Both the position numbers and the translations under genes were made by a program. The notes beneath the pieces were generated by a model. That model did not search any database. It was not told the DNA's origin and was given only the letters and a program-made list of their open reading frames with translations. A DNA stretch of 64,000 nucleotides. It comes from Sacculina carcini (Eukaryota; Arthropoda; Thecostraca; Sacculinidae). The stretch is from positions 4,180,695 to 4,244,694 of the forward strand of contig OU696596.1 of assembly GCA_916048095.2 (NCBI GenBank). Direction: 5' to 3'. Shown piece after piece: positions 43,860 through 58,845 of this stretch (positions are counted from its first letter, which is position 1; the number at the start of each line of letters is the position of its first letter).

Positions 43860-45401
43860 TATGTATAAGCAGCAATGATAAACGTATAATATGCACTGTT
43901 CAATCATAGTACAAGCTATGAATACACGTTTCATGCATGTGTGTCTACATATACGTGTTCAAACCCACACATACACGGACTTTGTTCAAGTTTGTATGTG
44001 AGTGTGTGTGTGCGTGTGTGTGTGTGTGTGTGTAGTTTTGCAGTGGCCGCCCTATCACATGCTTAAATCCCGTCTTGCACGATGCTTGCACGCTTGAGTC
44101 ACGGCAAACACCCCCTCTATCCCACACAATGTTCCCCCACTATGTTCACGTGGCATATTGTATTAACTTTTCGTTGCATGTGAATATTCACATTGAATCA
44201 TTGATATTTTGCTCACACAGTGGTTGATTATGTGACTCATGACTAGGGCTACTAAAAATATAAACGTTACATAAAGTAATTGTAGTAAACGTTACATAAA
44301 GTAATTACAGTAATTGTTTTCGAGAAAAAGTAATCTTAAACAACTTATTCTTCTGAAAAGTTAAAGTTTTGATAATGTAACTATATCTCTTAGTAGTGAT
44401 CCCAACAATGCTTTTTGTGTTGCTTCAGCTGGCAATTTCTTGCGCCAGTACGTATGTCTGTTTGAGCGTATACACTGTATATGTGTGTGCTTGTGTGTGT
44501 GTGTGTGTGTATATGTGTGTGCTATATGTATGCTTGTCTCCCGTCCTAATGTAAGTAACCTATGCTTACAGTCTTATGATAAGGCACTCTTACGGTGCTT
44601 GAACTCAAACGTGGTAGAGAGGCGCTGCCTCACTGCCTGAAATCGATCTCTCTGCACATGCTACTTTCCGCTCAATTAAATGCGTATTGACGAGTATCAT
44701 TGCGCAATATTGACTATGGAGAGTTCATGCTTCGTCAGCCGTAGTCACACGAGGCCAATTAATGGTATATATGGTCCCTGGTCTTGCGAACGATTGACCC
44801 GGCTAGTTGTTGGCTTGGTCAGTAGTAGGCATGCGAGTGGTCATACGAGGCCAGTAATTGGCAGTTCAAACAGTCTCCTGAGTTAATATTGATAACTCTT
44901 TGTTTTTTATACTATTATCAAATTATCTTTGAAATAAGACACGTAAAGATGTACAAAACGTCAATTAGACTCGTTTCTATATAATAAAATTCTACATCCG
45001 ATGACAATTGGGGCTAATTCTAAAAAAATTAAAATAAATAAAACAGGTTTTTTGCATAAAAACCGCAACCAAAAAAACGGCTTTTTGCATCACTAACTGT
45101 GAAATAAGATCATGATGAGAGTGTGCAACATTTTGTCAGCCTACTTCGTGGTCGAGCGGAATCATGCAGATATACAGTACAGTGTCCAAACACTTCGTGC
45201 GATCGTATGGTTTCATATGAGGGACCCTGCGGTCATGGGATAAGAATACTGCCGCCGTACCCGCTGCGTATCGTAAGAGGCGACTAAAAGCGGACCCCTC
45301 TGCTTCTTTCCTCCCTGTACTGCCACACCAAGGGGGGAGCGATAATCCAACAGGGTTGGCACCCCCTAGAATTTATTGCAGCTGTCTCCTATTATATCCC
45401 C
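43860..45401. repeat. Block T second copy and block S, unit 2
   Basis: As 30,267-31,805; private variant aaaaaacggctttttgcatc at about 45,072. Confidence 0.6.
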
Positions 45402-46331
45402 TCTACCCGAAAAAAGGCTTCATATGCCGAGTCGGAGGTGAAAGATCAGCTGTGCAAGGGTTTGAGAGATCCAGGGATTCAACAGGACTTATTTGCAAAG
45501 TCCAATCAGAGCATGAGATTACGAGCCTTAGTCGCTCTTATAGAAGCACGTGAAACAAGCCAGCACACACAGCATGTTTTCACGTACGCGGCGAAATCAG
45601 CTGTGGTACACGCAAGCTCTATTCAAGCGCACCGTACACCGTTCAGACCGTACACCGTACCTGTACACGCCAAACGGAATCCAACGGCCGTAGTCAATCG
45701 TTTAGCGATGCCAAACCAAACTCATCAACAACAACAACAACAACAACATGTATTTAATATAGCGCACTTTGTCCAGGACAAAGGCGCGAGCAGGAGCAGG
45801 GTAATAAAGTGCAGACACAGAGCGGTATGGGGACAAAAATATGGAGCACAAATCGACAGAAAGTACATGGGTGCTTGCAAAATTGAACACATACATACAC
45901 ACATACACACAAACACATACACACAAACACATACACACAAACACATGCACACGAAACATACACACGAACATATATACACATACACATGCATACACATATA
46001 CATATATGAATAATGCAATGTAATAGAGCATAAATGGAAAGAGAGAAAATATATAATGGGAATATAGAATAAAAAAGTATAGGATATAAAATAATAAAAA
46101 ATAAATGCTAGATGGCCGTTGGCTAGCGAGTAGCTCTTCCGCCCTTGGCTCTTCCGCCCTCATCGGACAAAGACGATGCCCTATGTGAATTGTGCGGGCA
46201 AAACTGTCTTGAAGCTAAATCAAAGTTCAAGTTTCACCAACAGCATTGTCCTGCGTTCGACTATACTTGTCGTTGTTGCAGCATTCGCCTGCTCCCTGCT
46301 GCGTTTTGTCCGGTGCTAAAACGCACAAGCA
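45402..46331 (+). pseudogene. Gypsy gag fragment split by insertion, unit 2
   Basis: As unit 1; insertion at 45,727-46,158 in the same place. Confidence 0.7.
45727..46158 (-). mobile_element. 432-bp LINE-ended insertion, unit 2
   Basis: Same site and duplication CTCATC as unit 1; one difference noted (aaagtgcagac for aaagtgtagac). Confidence 0.78.
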
Positions 46332-47026
46332 GTCTTCGCTACACGCGACAATCTTCGCAACGCGCGACATTATTCGCAACATGTGACAATCTACGCAGCA
46401 CGCGTCAACCTTCGCAACAAGCGACAACTTCGCAACTACGCGACAGCGATTGATTCATTGATGATTGATTGATTGATGATGCGACGAGTGATTGTTAGTA
46501 TAATGTAAAAGTAAATAGCCTAATCTAACCTAACCTAACAAGAAAGAGTAAAATTGCTGGGTCTGAAGCGTAGGCGTAATGGTTCGTAGGCGCAGTTGCT
46601 AGGTTCCCCACGAAAACAAGGCTACGAGAGCTGCTACTGTTGAGCATTGCTAGTTGTTGGAACGACTGGTTTATGTAATTGTTTGTTATAAACTGAAATA
46701 GTGGTGATGTTGGCTCTACATTCTCAACGATTTACATTGACAGCTGCTGAGATAAGTTGATCAATTCCTTATCAAACCCCATTATATTTGAGACTATGAT
46801 TAGTGGACGACCAACGCGAGAGAGACAGAGTACGGGAAAATGCAGCGAGGACGGCTACAAATAGGGTTTCTCCTCGCTCTGTCTATGTTGAGATCATTGC
46901 TTTTCGGTTGCAGTTACGCCCAGGCACATAGAAAGAGTAAGAGAGCTGGGACTGGTGTAGAGGTAATTGTTCGTAGAGGTAGTTGCTATGCTCCCGACAG
47001 CCTTCGCAGCACTCGATATTCCTGGC
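46332..47026. other. Short CGCAACA tract and unassigned stretch, unit 2
   Basis: As 32,734-33,430; the 243-codon frame 46,840-47,571 is preserved. Confidence 0.45.
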
Positions 47027-47444
47027 TACACGCGAAAATCTTCGCAACACGCGACAATCTTCGCAACAATCGACAATATTCACAACAAGCGACAATCTAC
47101 CCAACTACGCGACAACTTCGCAATACGCGACAACTTCGCAACACGCGACAATCTTCGCAACACGCGACAATAATCGCAACAAGCGACAATATTTGCAACA
47201 AGCGACAACTTCGCAACACGCGACAATCTTCGCAAAAAGCGACAACCTTCGCAACAAGCGACAACTACGCAACACGCGACAACCTTCTCAACACGCGACA
47301 ATCTTCGCAACAAGCGACAACTTCGCAACACTCGACAATCTTCGCAACAAGCGACAACCTTCGCAACAAGCGACAACCTTCGCAACACGCGACCACCTTC
47401 GCAAAACGCGCAACTCCGCGAGAATATTCGCAACACGCGCGGCT
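47027..47444. repeat. 18-bp CGCAACA minisatellite, unit 2
   Basis: Same length as units 1 and 3, with no copy-number change, unlike the TG and 32-bp arrays. Confidence 0.92.
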
Positions 47445-47529
47445 TTGCACAACGCCACAAACAATTTCGTGTACTCGATCAGGCCGAATCCTAAAACCTG
47501 TGTCTCGCCCTGATCTGAGAGGGGGCTCC
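47445..47529 (+). pseudogene. Gypsy pol end and polypurine tract, unit 2
   Basis: As 33,849-33,933. Confidence 0.68.
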
Positions 47530-47858
47530 TGTGGCGTGTGTCATCTCATGTTCATTGCGTTGTATCATTGATCACAGTCAACTGTACGCGGAAATGCATA
47601 CGATTCATACTATCACAGGAACTGCACGCAATATTGCGTAATAGTGTGTTCGCTGCAATCAATTCACACTTTCCACGTGTTGCGTCATCAACACACACAC
47701 ACACACACACACATCAAAATACGTTTTATAAGGACCTCTTGGTGTCGGGACGAGAGACGGAGTGTGTGACGGTGTGTGGCAGTGTTTGGCCATCTGTGGC
47801 GAACTCGTGTTTATATGTCGCTGTATATATGTCGGTGTTCATGAATACACATCCATTA
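47530..47858 (+). mobile_element. LTR of gypsy derivative, unit 2
   Basis: As unit 1, with a CA tract two bases shorter and ctatcac for ctaccac. Confidence 0.6.
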
Positions 47859-47864
47859 TGTTTG

Positions 47865-47908
47865 GTAGTGTTATTGGTTACACCGAAGCCGAAAACCAAT
47901 AACACTAC
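47865..47908. other. 15-bp perfect hairpin, unit 2
   Basis: Same as 34,271-34,314. Confidence 0.68.
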
Positions 47909-48590
47909 AGCATATTTTGGGGAAAGCTGAAGATCCCAAGCCCCACGGCACGGCAGGGGCGCCGCCACTGCCGTGTAGCAGCTGTCACTTGAGTCTTTTT
48001 ATCTTTTTAACCTTTAAATCGTAAGCCTTCAACCCTTTTATTAATACAACCCTTATATATATTTTCTATCAAAGAAAATTTCATAAAAATGAACTAATGG
48101 AAGCTGTTAGCTCTTCAAGACTTTGCCAAGTGCAAGAATGAATAACTCAATGTTAATGCGCCTCGAAACAAATGTAAATGTGTTATTAGACTCATGCGTA
48201 AGGGAGGTAGCAATGGGGAAGGGTGTATGCAGCAAGCGAGAGATGGGGAGGAGGTGGTCTTGCAAGACGAACACAAGGCATACACGTGAGCGAGCGAATC
48301 GCACAATTGAAAAAAAACAAATTCGGCAAGATCACAAGCAACAACACACACATGCAAAAGCACACACAAACATACACATACATGCACACACGTGACGACG
48401 TAAACGTGCGCACAAGTGGAAACACCCATGCGTATGGAAAAATTCACAAGGAAACTCACAAAGCACACACGTGGGCGTATACCCTGGGGGATATAGGGGT
48501 GAATATACTCCCCGACAATATGACTTGTGGTATGAAAATGCAATTATACTCTCCAATAATTATGCTGTGTTTAGTTCAATAAGTATATTA
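47909..48590. other. Unassigned CA-rich stretch, unit 2
   Basis: As 34,315-34,999; one change noted (aaattcggc for aaaatcggc). Confidence 0.45.
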
Positions 48591-49620
<1,030 letters not shown>

Positions 49621-50019
49621 TCAATTGTCGGTGTATGCAGAATTATTCGAATTCCGCATCTGTTCGGGGGAGTGTGTAAGAACTATAATTATCGCTAAAT
49701 TAGGCAATCACACAACTGGCAACTTTAGGATGATGAAGTGAAATTTGGGAGTGGTGATTGGTTTTTTTTGGGGAGCAACGTGTGTGGCAATCAACTGGGC
49801 AGTCAATTGAGTCAGATCGAGTAATATTCACGGGGAATTCAACTCTGGAGATTCAAGAGTCGTCCCTCAAATTCAATCGTCAAGTTTCATCATCGTCAAT
49901 TAAATCGTTCGAGCACTCAAATGTTCAAATAAGGTTGATCGAGGAAACTCCGTAGAACAACTATTTCTACAAAGACACAGGCTACAGAGAAAATATTTCA
50001 GGTTAGTCCACAGTTCTCA
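49621..50019 (+). other. Unit-closing block, unit 2
   Basis: As 36,041-36,442, with one extra T in a T-run that breaks the 69-codon frame's first part (frame now 49,758-49,955). Confidence 0.35.
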
Positions 50020-51187
50020 CACTCAGTCAGTAGTTGAGTACAGACATTCAACGTGAATGTACGAATAATTTCATTGTGTTTCGAGTTTACAGCAAAAACG
50101 GACAGCAATTCGAGAACACACGCAAAATATAATAATATTTTCAAGCTCTCTTACATGTTGAAAAGTATTCATGATTAGAATGAACGCCCAGTTAACAATT
50201 ATATATATATATATATATTGTGTATACTATTTATAACATCGATGTATAATATATGTGAGTTGGCTTATATCGTATTTAATTAATGTACACATAGGACAGC
50301 CAGGCTTTAAATCGGTTTTGTATCCTAGCAAATTCTGTTGAGTGTGAAAAGTTCAGAAACTGAAAAAGACCGCAATTTTACAAACAGTCCAATACATGCT
50401 TGCATGTTTCGTTTCACACGAATTTATTTGCAAAACATATTCATTCCTTTTTCGAAAGCGTCAAAGTTTCAAATTTGACATGTGTGGAATATTTTTTTGA
50501 CAATAGCACAGAGCACTCTCTGCCAAAAATGGTCTAACCAAAAAATTAAGTAGACGTGCAGCTTTGTCTGGACACAAACCAGATCCAAAGCTGCATACCC
50601 CCAATTCGGCCTTGATGTAACATTGTTGTTTATCAGTCGTCACAATTCTAGTGAAGCAGGCCTCTTATCGTTGTGCGCCGCGATAACGCTTGATGTCCGA
50701 TTCCAAACACAGTTGATTGTTGAAGAAACAATGTGCAGTGACAGTGCAGTGAATGTGCAGTGACAGTTGACAGTGATGCATGTGTTTACGCTTCACTTCC
50801 TGTCCTAACTTCTATCCTATGTCACTTTCAATGCACAACATACAATACACAATGCACAAAACAATCAACGATTACTAAATAAAGATATAAGAATACAAGT
50901 TATATACAACACCGCATGAAATATAAACATTGTTACACTTGATATCCTAAACCAACTACACATTATGGACAGATTACATAAGAGGGTAAAGAAGAAGCAA
51001 AATGATGAAATAATTTGGGACCAGAAGACGCACATAGCAATAAGTTATAATGCTTTTATTGTCTAGTACCTCACACACAAACTCAACCCGACACAAACTC
51101 AACCCCAAGCTAGTGATCATTTTTGACGTATAAGAGGAGGTACGCATTCTTCGTCCTCACGCTTGACTCGCTGATGAGGGACACAAT
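50020..51187. other. Unit 3 left block
   Basis: As unit 2; the TA tract at about 50,203 is four bases longer. No gene recognised. Confidence 0.5.
50616..50937. mobile_element. Solo LTR, 322 bp, unit 3
   Basis: Same as in unit 2, with CTTGA at 50611-50615 and 50938-50942. Confidence 0.8.
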
Positions 51188-51343
51188 GAGGCCGAATCCG
51201 TGGGATGAGGCTGAATCCGCGGGATAAGGCCGAATCCGCGGGATGAGGGACGAATCCGCGGGATCGGGATGATGCCGAATCCGCGGGATGAGGCTAAATC
51301 CGCGGGATGAGGCCGAATCCGCGGGATGAGGCCGGCGGGGGGA
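51188..51343. repeat. GC-rich 19-bp minisatellite, unit 3
   Basis: As unit 2 with one change (gatgaggctg for gatgaagctg). Confidence 0.9.
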
Positions 51344-51469
51344 GATGAATGTCTCTTTTTAATTTCTTTTGGTTTTTCCTTCTTCGAATATTTATTTTGA
51401 AGATTGTTGTGAAGACTGCGAGCTGCCGCCGACAAAACGAAAATCGGCAGCGTTTGGCGGAAAACGGGA

Positions 51470-51715
51470 AGCTCAGCGTTACACTCAGAAAGCAGTTGTG
51501 CTCGTGCGAGTATAAAATTGGCGGTGAAATAGTACAGACGATTTGCGTGGTTCGTGTCCTGGGTGTCATGATGAATCTAATCTCACCGTCCTGGGTGTCA
51601 TGATAAATCTAATCTCACCGTCCTGGGTGTCATGATGAATCTAATCTCACCGTCCTGGGTGTCATGATGAACGATAAACTCACCTTCGACCCACATGCTG
51701 AAACCATTACTCAGG
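51470..51715 (+). pseudogene. RT fragment, shortened, unit 3
   Basis: As unit 2 with a contracted minisatellite. Confidence 0.68.
51556..51672. repeat. 32-bp minisatellite, 4 copies, unit 3
   Basis: Copies start at 51557, 51589, 51621 and 51653. Three units (96 bp) have been lost against units 1 and 2. Confidence 0.92.
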
Positions 51716-52062
51716 TAATTGTGCGATTAATTGGTTAGGTAATTGTGTGAGTGGTTGGTTAGGTAATTTTGCAGGTATTGTTACCTAAAAATACCCCCTT
51801 ACACAAAAATACCCAATTACCCCAAAAATACCCACCCAACCCGACGTTGAAGACCTCATTCAGCACAGTTTATTTCGACCTCTCTAGATAAGCCATGAAC
51901 AAATCAACTGCGCTAATCACAATGTTTTCGCTCAATTATTTACAGCAGCCATTTGGCGATGCAATTGTTACTGAAATTCTTTGCCGATGAAAACTTGTGT
52001 TTGAGCAAAAACATTTTCGAGCACGACCTTGGTTGTTTTTATATTTATTTTTATATTAATTA

Positions 52063-52603
52063 ACGTGTGTATATACCTTTTTGAGCACCAGAAACTAAAC
52101 CAATTTGAAACCTCATTATTCCATGTGTGCCCTAAAGTGACTACAACAAAAAACAGCTGACATATAATATATTCATGTAAAATAGGTGTTTTCTGTATAT
52201 ATGAATGTGCTGTGTTTTTACACTACGCCACAAAAGGTTTTATTTTTAGACGCAGTGGCTTGGAAATACCTGGAAAAAACATCAAAACAACTGTGTGTGG
52301 AAGTCATGTGCTTGGCACGTGAATTTTGCAAACTGCAGCTGCACACATGTGCCAAGCACATGACTTCCACACACAGTTGTTTTGATGTTTTTTCCAGGTA
52401 TTTTCAAGCCACCGCGTCAAAAAATAGAACCTTTTGTGGCGTAGTGTAAAAACACAGCACATTTATATATACAGAAAACACCTATTTTACATGAATATAT
52501 TATATGTCAGCTGTTTTTGTTGTAGTCACTTTAGGGCACACATGGAATAATGAGGTTTCAAATTGGTTTCGTTTCTGGTGCTCAAAAAGGTATATACACA
52601 CGT
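52063..52603. mobile_element. Fold-back element, unit 3
   Basis: Shares all variants noted in unit 1 (MFSVYMNV frame, gttttattt, tcaaaaaat) and none private to unit 2. Confidence 0.8.
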
Positions 52604-52676
52604 TATATAGTATATAGACACGTTATATAGTATATACACACGTTATATTAAGTATATATATACATACCTATATATA

Positions 52677-53114
52677 CTTGTGCGCCGGCGCGTTGTCGTG
52701 CAGCAGGACGACCCGGCGACGTTCGGGGCGCACTTCGGCCAGCTGCTGCTGCAGGCGTTCGAGCTGCTGCTGGTAGAAGGCAGCGTCGATGCACTGTTCT
52801 TAGGCAGCAGCTCCCACATGACGATTCCCCTTGTGTCCCAGATGACGTAGAGCATGGCATTCTTGGTGTGCAGATCACCCTTGGCCTCTAGCTCCGGTTT
52901 CGCATCGGCATCGACCCACTGCATCGACATCTCCGTCCTTGAATCGCTTGAACCAGTTGTTGGCCGTTTGACTGGTGAGGGTCCCGACGCCGAATGCAGC
53001 GTTGATACCGGAGACCGGTTGGCTCGCATTCTTGCCGGAGCCGAAGCCGTAGAGGAGCAACAGGCGCTGCTGGTCTTTCGAAAGCCACCCATCCAACAAT
53101 ACAAAAACTAACAT
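52677..53114 (-). pseudogene. mariner-type transposase fragment, unit 3
   Basis: As unit 1. Confidence 0.82.
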
Positions 53115-53306
53115 AATGCACGATTATGAGATAGCACTCAGATATGGTATTTTTAGTTTTTTTTTCAATGCACACGCACACATATATACATATATACATA
53201 CATATACACGAGGAATTCAGCGCGAAGCTTGAGTATACATTACACCGGCAGTACCCAAGATGGATTTGAAGAATACAGCCTCTAAGCATCCCAAGGCGAA
53301 GGAGGA

Positions 53307-53612
53307 ATGATGCTTGAAGCGTCTGTATACACTACACCGGCAGTATCAACTATGGATTTAATGAATAAAGCCTTTAATTGTCCCTACCACGACCAAGAAT
53401 ATGGAAACATCGCCAATCAACAAGCCACAAAACAGCTTCTCCAAGAAGATTCAGGCGAAAAAGTGGTGGTGATTGGTGGTGGCGAAAAAGTGGTGAAAAT
53501 AGTTCATGTGAATTCCACAAGTGTGAATGAAATTTGTGTGATCGTGAATAGCTTAAAAAGTGTTGAAACTGATACTCAATCAAATATATGTCCAGCTATT
53601 GTGCAACACTAG
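53307..53612 (+). CDS. 101-codon ORF, unit 3
   Basis: Same protein as unit 1. Nature unknown. Confidence 0.3.
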   Translation: MMLEASVYTTPAVSTMDLMNKAFNCPYHDQEYGNIANQQATKQLLQEDSGEKVVVIGGGEKVVKIVHVNSTSVNEICVIVNSLKSVETDTQSNICPAIVQH

Positions 53613-54083
53613 CTCCTATCCTCATTATGCTTTCATTATGTATAAGCAGCATTGATAAACGTATAATATGCACTGTTTAATCATTGTACAAGCTATGAAT
53701 ACACGTTTCATGCATGTGTGTCTACATATACGTGTTCAAACCCACACATACACGGACTTTGTTCAAGTTTGTATTTGTGTGTATGTGTGTGTGTGTGTGT
53801 GCGTGTGTGTGTAGTTTTGCAGTGGCCGCCCTATCACATGCTTAAATCCCGTCTTGCACGATGCTTGCACGCTTGAGTCACGGCAAACACCCCCTCTATC
53901 CCACACACTGTTCCCCCACTATGTTCACCTGGCAGTTTGTATTAACTTTTCGTTGCATGTGAATATTCAAATTGAATCATTGATATTTTGCTCACAGAGT
54001 GGTTGATTATGTGACTCATGACTAGGGCTACTAAAAATATAAACGTTACATAAAGTAATTGTAGTAAACGTTACAAAAAGTAA
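53613..54083. repeat. Block T first copy, unit 3
   Basis: As unit 1, without the 37-bp insert of unit 2; shares ctcacagagtgg with unit 2. Confidence 0.65.
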
Positions 54084-55370
54084 GGGTGAGGTACAACGGA
54101 CAATCATCTCACACACGCAACTTAACAAACGGAGCCCCTCAGGGCTCCGTTTTAGCACCAACACTATTCAATCTATACGTAAATGACATGCCAGCACCCA
54201 ACACTCCATGCATACAGATATCATCATATGCAGACGACATAACAATCACAAGCACACAAAGACACGCCGACACAGCAGTGCACACACTACAACCTTACAT
54301 CAACACACTACAACAATGGTTCACCACAAACCAACTGAACATTGCACCGGCCAAATCCACAGCCACACACATTACCAACTGGACATCCGAACACAACTAC
54401 ACACCACAAATTACTATCAACAACACGATCATCCCACACACGCACACACCAAAAATACTAGGCGTCACATACGACACACACCTCTCATTCAAACAACACA
54501 TCAGCAACATCAAAACCAAAGTCACTCCACTCCTTAACCCACTGAAATCACTCTCACACACAACTTTCTGACACAACAAAGACACCACAACCACCATATA
54601 CAAACAACACATCCAACCCGCGATATAATATGCCAGCCCCGCATGGGCTAGCAATCTCACAACACGCCACACCAACACACTTCAAACACTTCAAAACACC
54701 GCACTCAGAAAAATTACAGGATGCACAGCCACCACACCAGTAGACCACCTCCATCACGAAACTAAAATCCTCAAATTGACACACCACCTAGACATGAGAG
54801 GAACACAAACACTCGCAGCAGCAGTCACCAGCACAGCACATCCACTATATCACCTCACAACACAAGACAACACAAACAGAAACATAAAAACAACACCAAG
54901 CACACTTTACCACAGACAAATTTTCACATCACTTCCACCAGCTCCCCCACGCACATCAATCAAGAAACACATACACACATAGATCGCACGGAAAGCCATA
55001 CACTCACTACAATACAATACACTCCTACAAAGACACCCACCGGACATACTCAAATCAGAAAACACACTCACACGCCAATGCAAGGTGCATCTGGCCAGGT
55101 TGAGATGCGGTCATCATCCTGCCCTTCTGTCATATCAGAAAAGGTTGAATGACTCAATCGATGACACCTGTCCAGATTGCAATTCAGCACCACACACCAT
55201 CACACACATCATGGAACACTGCACAGCACACACACAACTTAGACGTCAACACAAAATAAATCCAGTCAGAGACCTGTGGAACAACCCGGTCGGTGCCGTG
55301 TCTTTCCTCAGGAGCTCGAGGTTGCTCGGCCAGACAACTTGAGGAACAACAACAACAACAACAACAACAA
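54084..55370 (+). pseudogene. Jockey-like RT fragment L6, unit 3
   Basis: Same stops as L4 and L5. It shares NTPCIQ and the aatccagtcag variant with unit 2 but the gccagccccg variant with unit 1. Confidence 0.84.
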
Positions 55371-56683
55371 TGTACGAGCGTGAGTGTATGCAAGTGTGTT
55401 ACATGCAGTTCGCTCATTATTGAGCTATGTATGCTGTAATTTAATAAGACGAAAATGGCTGGTTGATCCCATGCAATTGGATAACTGAGTTAATTTTGGA
55501 AAATAAAGCATGATGGCTGTCAACCACCGAGTTTCGACACAAATATTCGCCCTTGCACACACACACATGCGCATCTATACACACACAAACATATGAAAAA
55601 GTCCTCGTATCTATTGCATGACTCACAAATTATCTCGATTAAGTTCAAGACTCACAATCAACCCCCGTTGCAGTAGTGCGTCAAAGCATTGGAAGCGCTC
55701 GATACAGGAAAAATTCGCTACTTACAACAAATAACTCCTCTGTCGTGAATTGCACAGCGAGGACTTGCCATTGACATTGTTTTCATTGATATTTATAAGT
55801 ATAAAGTATCAATTTAAAAATTATCAACCTCAATTTATTCAGGAAGACGATTTGTTTTGAAGCACATCAGGAGGAGCAATGGAGGGAATAACAAGAATGT
55901 GCAATAAAGATGGAGAAACTGGTCACAAATAGACGCAAATGCTTCTTGAAAAAACACGTGAGCCGTGAAAAAATACGAAACCAATCAAGTTTGAAAGAGC
56001 CGTGAGAAGCCGCTAAGTCGATGAACCGGTTGGTTTATCGACATAATGCAAAAGCTGTGTAAACCGAGTTGATGCTGCGGGTATTGTATTCTTTCACGCT
56101 TGTGCGAAGAGGCTTGTGCGTGTGTGTGTGTGCTCCCGTATTTCACTGTGTGAGCGTGGAACATCACTGCCCCACGCGCGCCTGACTGTAATATATTTTA
56201 GTTTTTTGAGTTTCGCTACATATCATGCAAAAACGAAATCCATTTTAGCGAAGCGATAATTCAAGCAAGTCAACAAGCCTTTCAAGCAAGCCAGATTAAT
56301 AAAAAACACACTACCAAGCAAAACAATTGATGAAATTATCAGAGGAAAAACAAACATAAAACTAAATACCATATCTGATCCTGGAAAACATTTAAAATTG
56401 GTCACCGTATGTCACAACGGCGCCAGAAAATAGCGATACATAATTTTCAACATTTACATAGTTATGTTTCATTGAAAAAATATTATAAAAAAGGAAATAA
56501 TGGATGAAACTATATGAAACTAAATAAAAGCTATATTTTTGAGTGAAAATATAACAAAAAAGTTTTTAAAGTCATCGGGACAAAGCAGAAATTGTGCGCA
56601 AAAACATAATACTAATTGCGACAACTAACCGTGCTTTATGTACTTTGAGCAGACAAGTCAATTGTTTGTGATGAAGCGGATAA
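55371..56683. other. Block Q and AT-rich stretch, unit 3
   Basis: As 28,331-29,643. Confidence 0.4.
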
Positions 56684-56860
56684 ATGATTACACCAACAGC
56701 GCCGGCGATGTTGCCAGAAACAGCAGCTGAATCACACGAGACTGCGCCGGTGAGCGAGCGCCGCGAGATGTCAGCCAGTGAGACGTCATCGGCGCCTGAA
56801 CCAGTAAGACGTAGTCAACGAGCTCGCCGCCGGCCCCGTCATTTTTGCTGCGATAATTAG
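56684..56860 (+). pseudogene. Gypsy pol C-terminal tail, second family, unit 3
   Basis: Carries the early TAG of unit 2. Confidence 0.55.
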
Positions 56861-56951
56861 TATGATTAATTTTGTTGTCATAGCATATCCTCTTCATGTT
56901 TCAGCTTGTTATTTCCTAAGTTGTTTATGTGATCTATAGGATCAGGGGGCG

Positions 56952-57306
56952 TGTGGAGTTTGTATGCGTGTTTGTGTGTGTGTGTGTGTGCGTGTGGGTC
57001 TGTTTGTATTTGTGTGTGCGTCAAAGTGTATGTACGAGCAAGTGTGATTTAGTGTTTGCTATCCTTTTTCGTTGTCCAGTGCTTGAAGCGGCGTCACGTG
57101 ACTCGTACTCTTTAAGGTTATATAAGCGCTATGTTCCATTGTGAAGGAGGAGTGAGTGATTAGTTGCGGCCGTGAGAGCTGAGCGTGCGCTTGAGTGAGT
57201 TGTGGTGCGAGATTGGTCGATTATTGTGTGTGGTGTGTGTGCGTATATTCCAGTGAACCCGTGCGCGAGTGTGCACGCAATATACAGGTGTTTATTTTTA
57301 ATTACA
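56952..57306 (+). mobile_element. Gypsy LTR, second family, unit 3
   Basis: 355 bp as in unit 1. Confidence 0.65.
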
Positions 57307-58845
57307 TATGTATAAGCAGCAATGATAAACGTATAATATGCACTGTTCAATCATAGTACAAGCTATGAATACACGTTTCATGCATGTGTGTCTACATATA
57401 CGTGTTCAAACCCACACATACACGGACTTTGTTCAAGTTTGTATGTGAGTGTGTGTGTGCTTGTGTGTGTGTGTGTGTGTAGTTTTGCAGTGGCCGCCCT
57501 ATCACATGCTTAAATCCCGTCTTGCACGATGCTTGCACGCTTGAGTCACGGCAAACACCCCCTCTATCCCACACAATGTTCCCCCACTATGTTCACGTGG
57601 CATATTGTATTAACTTTTCGTTGCATGTGAATATTCACATTGAATCATTGATATTTTGCTCACACAGTGGTTGATTATGTGACTCATGACTAGGGCTACT
57701 AAAAATATAAACGTTACATAAAGTAATTGTAGTAAACGTTACATAAAGTAATTACAGTAATTGTTTTCGAGAAAAAGTAATCTTAAACAACTTATTCTTC
57801 TGAAAAGTTAAAGTTTTGATAATGTAACTATATCTCTTAGTAGTGATCCCAACAATGCTTTTTGTGTTGCTTCAGCTGGCAATTTCTTGCGCCAGTACGT
57901 ATGTCTGTTTGAGCGTATACACTGTATATGTGTGTGCTTGTGTGTGTGTGTGTGTATATGTGTGTGCTATATGTATGCTTGTCTCCCGTCCTAATGTAAG
58001 TAACCTATGCTTACAGTCTTATGATAAGGCACTCTTACGGTGCTTGAACTCAAACGTGGTAGAGAGGCGCTGCCTCACTGCCTGAAATCGATCTCTCTGC
58101 ACATGCTACTTTCCGCTCAATTAAATGCGTATTGACGAGTATCATTGCGCAATATTGACTATGGAGAGTTCATGCTTCGTCAGCCGTAGTCACACGAGGC
58201 CAATTAATGGTATATATGGTCCCTGGTCTTGCGAACGATTGACCCGGCTAGTTGTTGGCTTGGTCAGTAGTAGGCATGCGAGTGGTCATACGAGGCCAGT
58301 AATTGGCAGTTCAAACAGTCTCCTGAGTTAATATTGATAACTCTTTGTTTTTTATACTATTATCAAATTATCTTTGAAATAAGACACGTAAAGATGTACA
58401 AAACGTCAATTAGACTCGTTTCTATATAATAAAATTCTACATCCGATGACAATTGGGGCTAATTCTAAAAAAATTAAAATAAATAAAACAGGTTTTTTGC
58501 ATAAAAACCGCAACCAAAATAACTTTTTTTGAATCACTAACTGTGAAATAAGATCATGATGAGAGTGTGCAACATTTTGTCAGCCTACTTCGTGGTCGAG
58601 CGGAATCATGCAGATATACAGTACAGTGTCCAAACACTTCGTGCGATCGTATGGTTTCATATGAGGGACCCTGCGGTCATGGGATAAGAATACTGCCGCC
58701 GTACCCGCTGCGTATCGTAAGAGGCGACTAAAAGCGGACCCCTCTGCTTCTTTCCTCCCTGTACTGCCACACCAAGGGGGGAGCGATAATCCAACAGGGT
58801 TGGCACCCCCTAGAATTTATTGCAGCTGTCTCCTATTATATCCCC
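57307..58845. repeat. Block T second copy and block S, unit 3
   Basis: As 30,267-31,805. Confidence 0.6.
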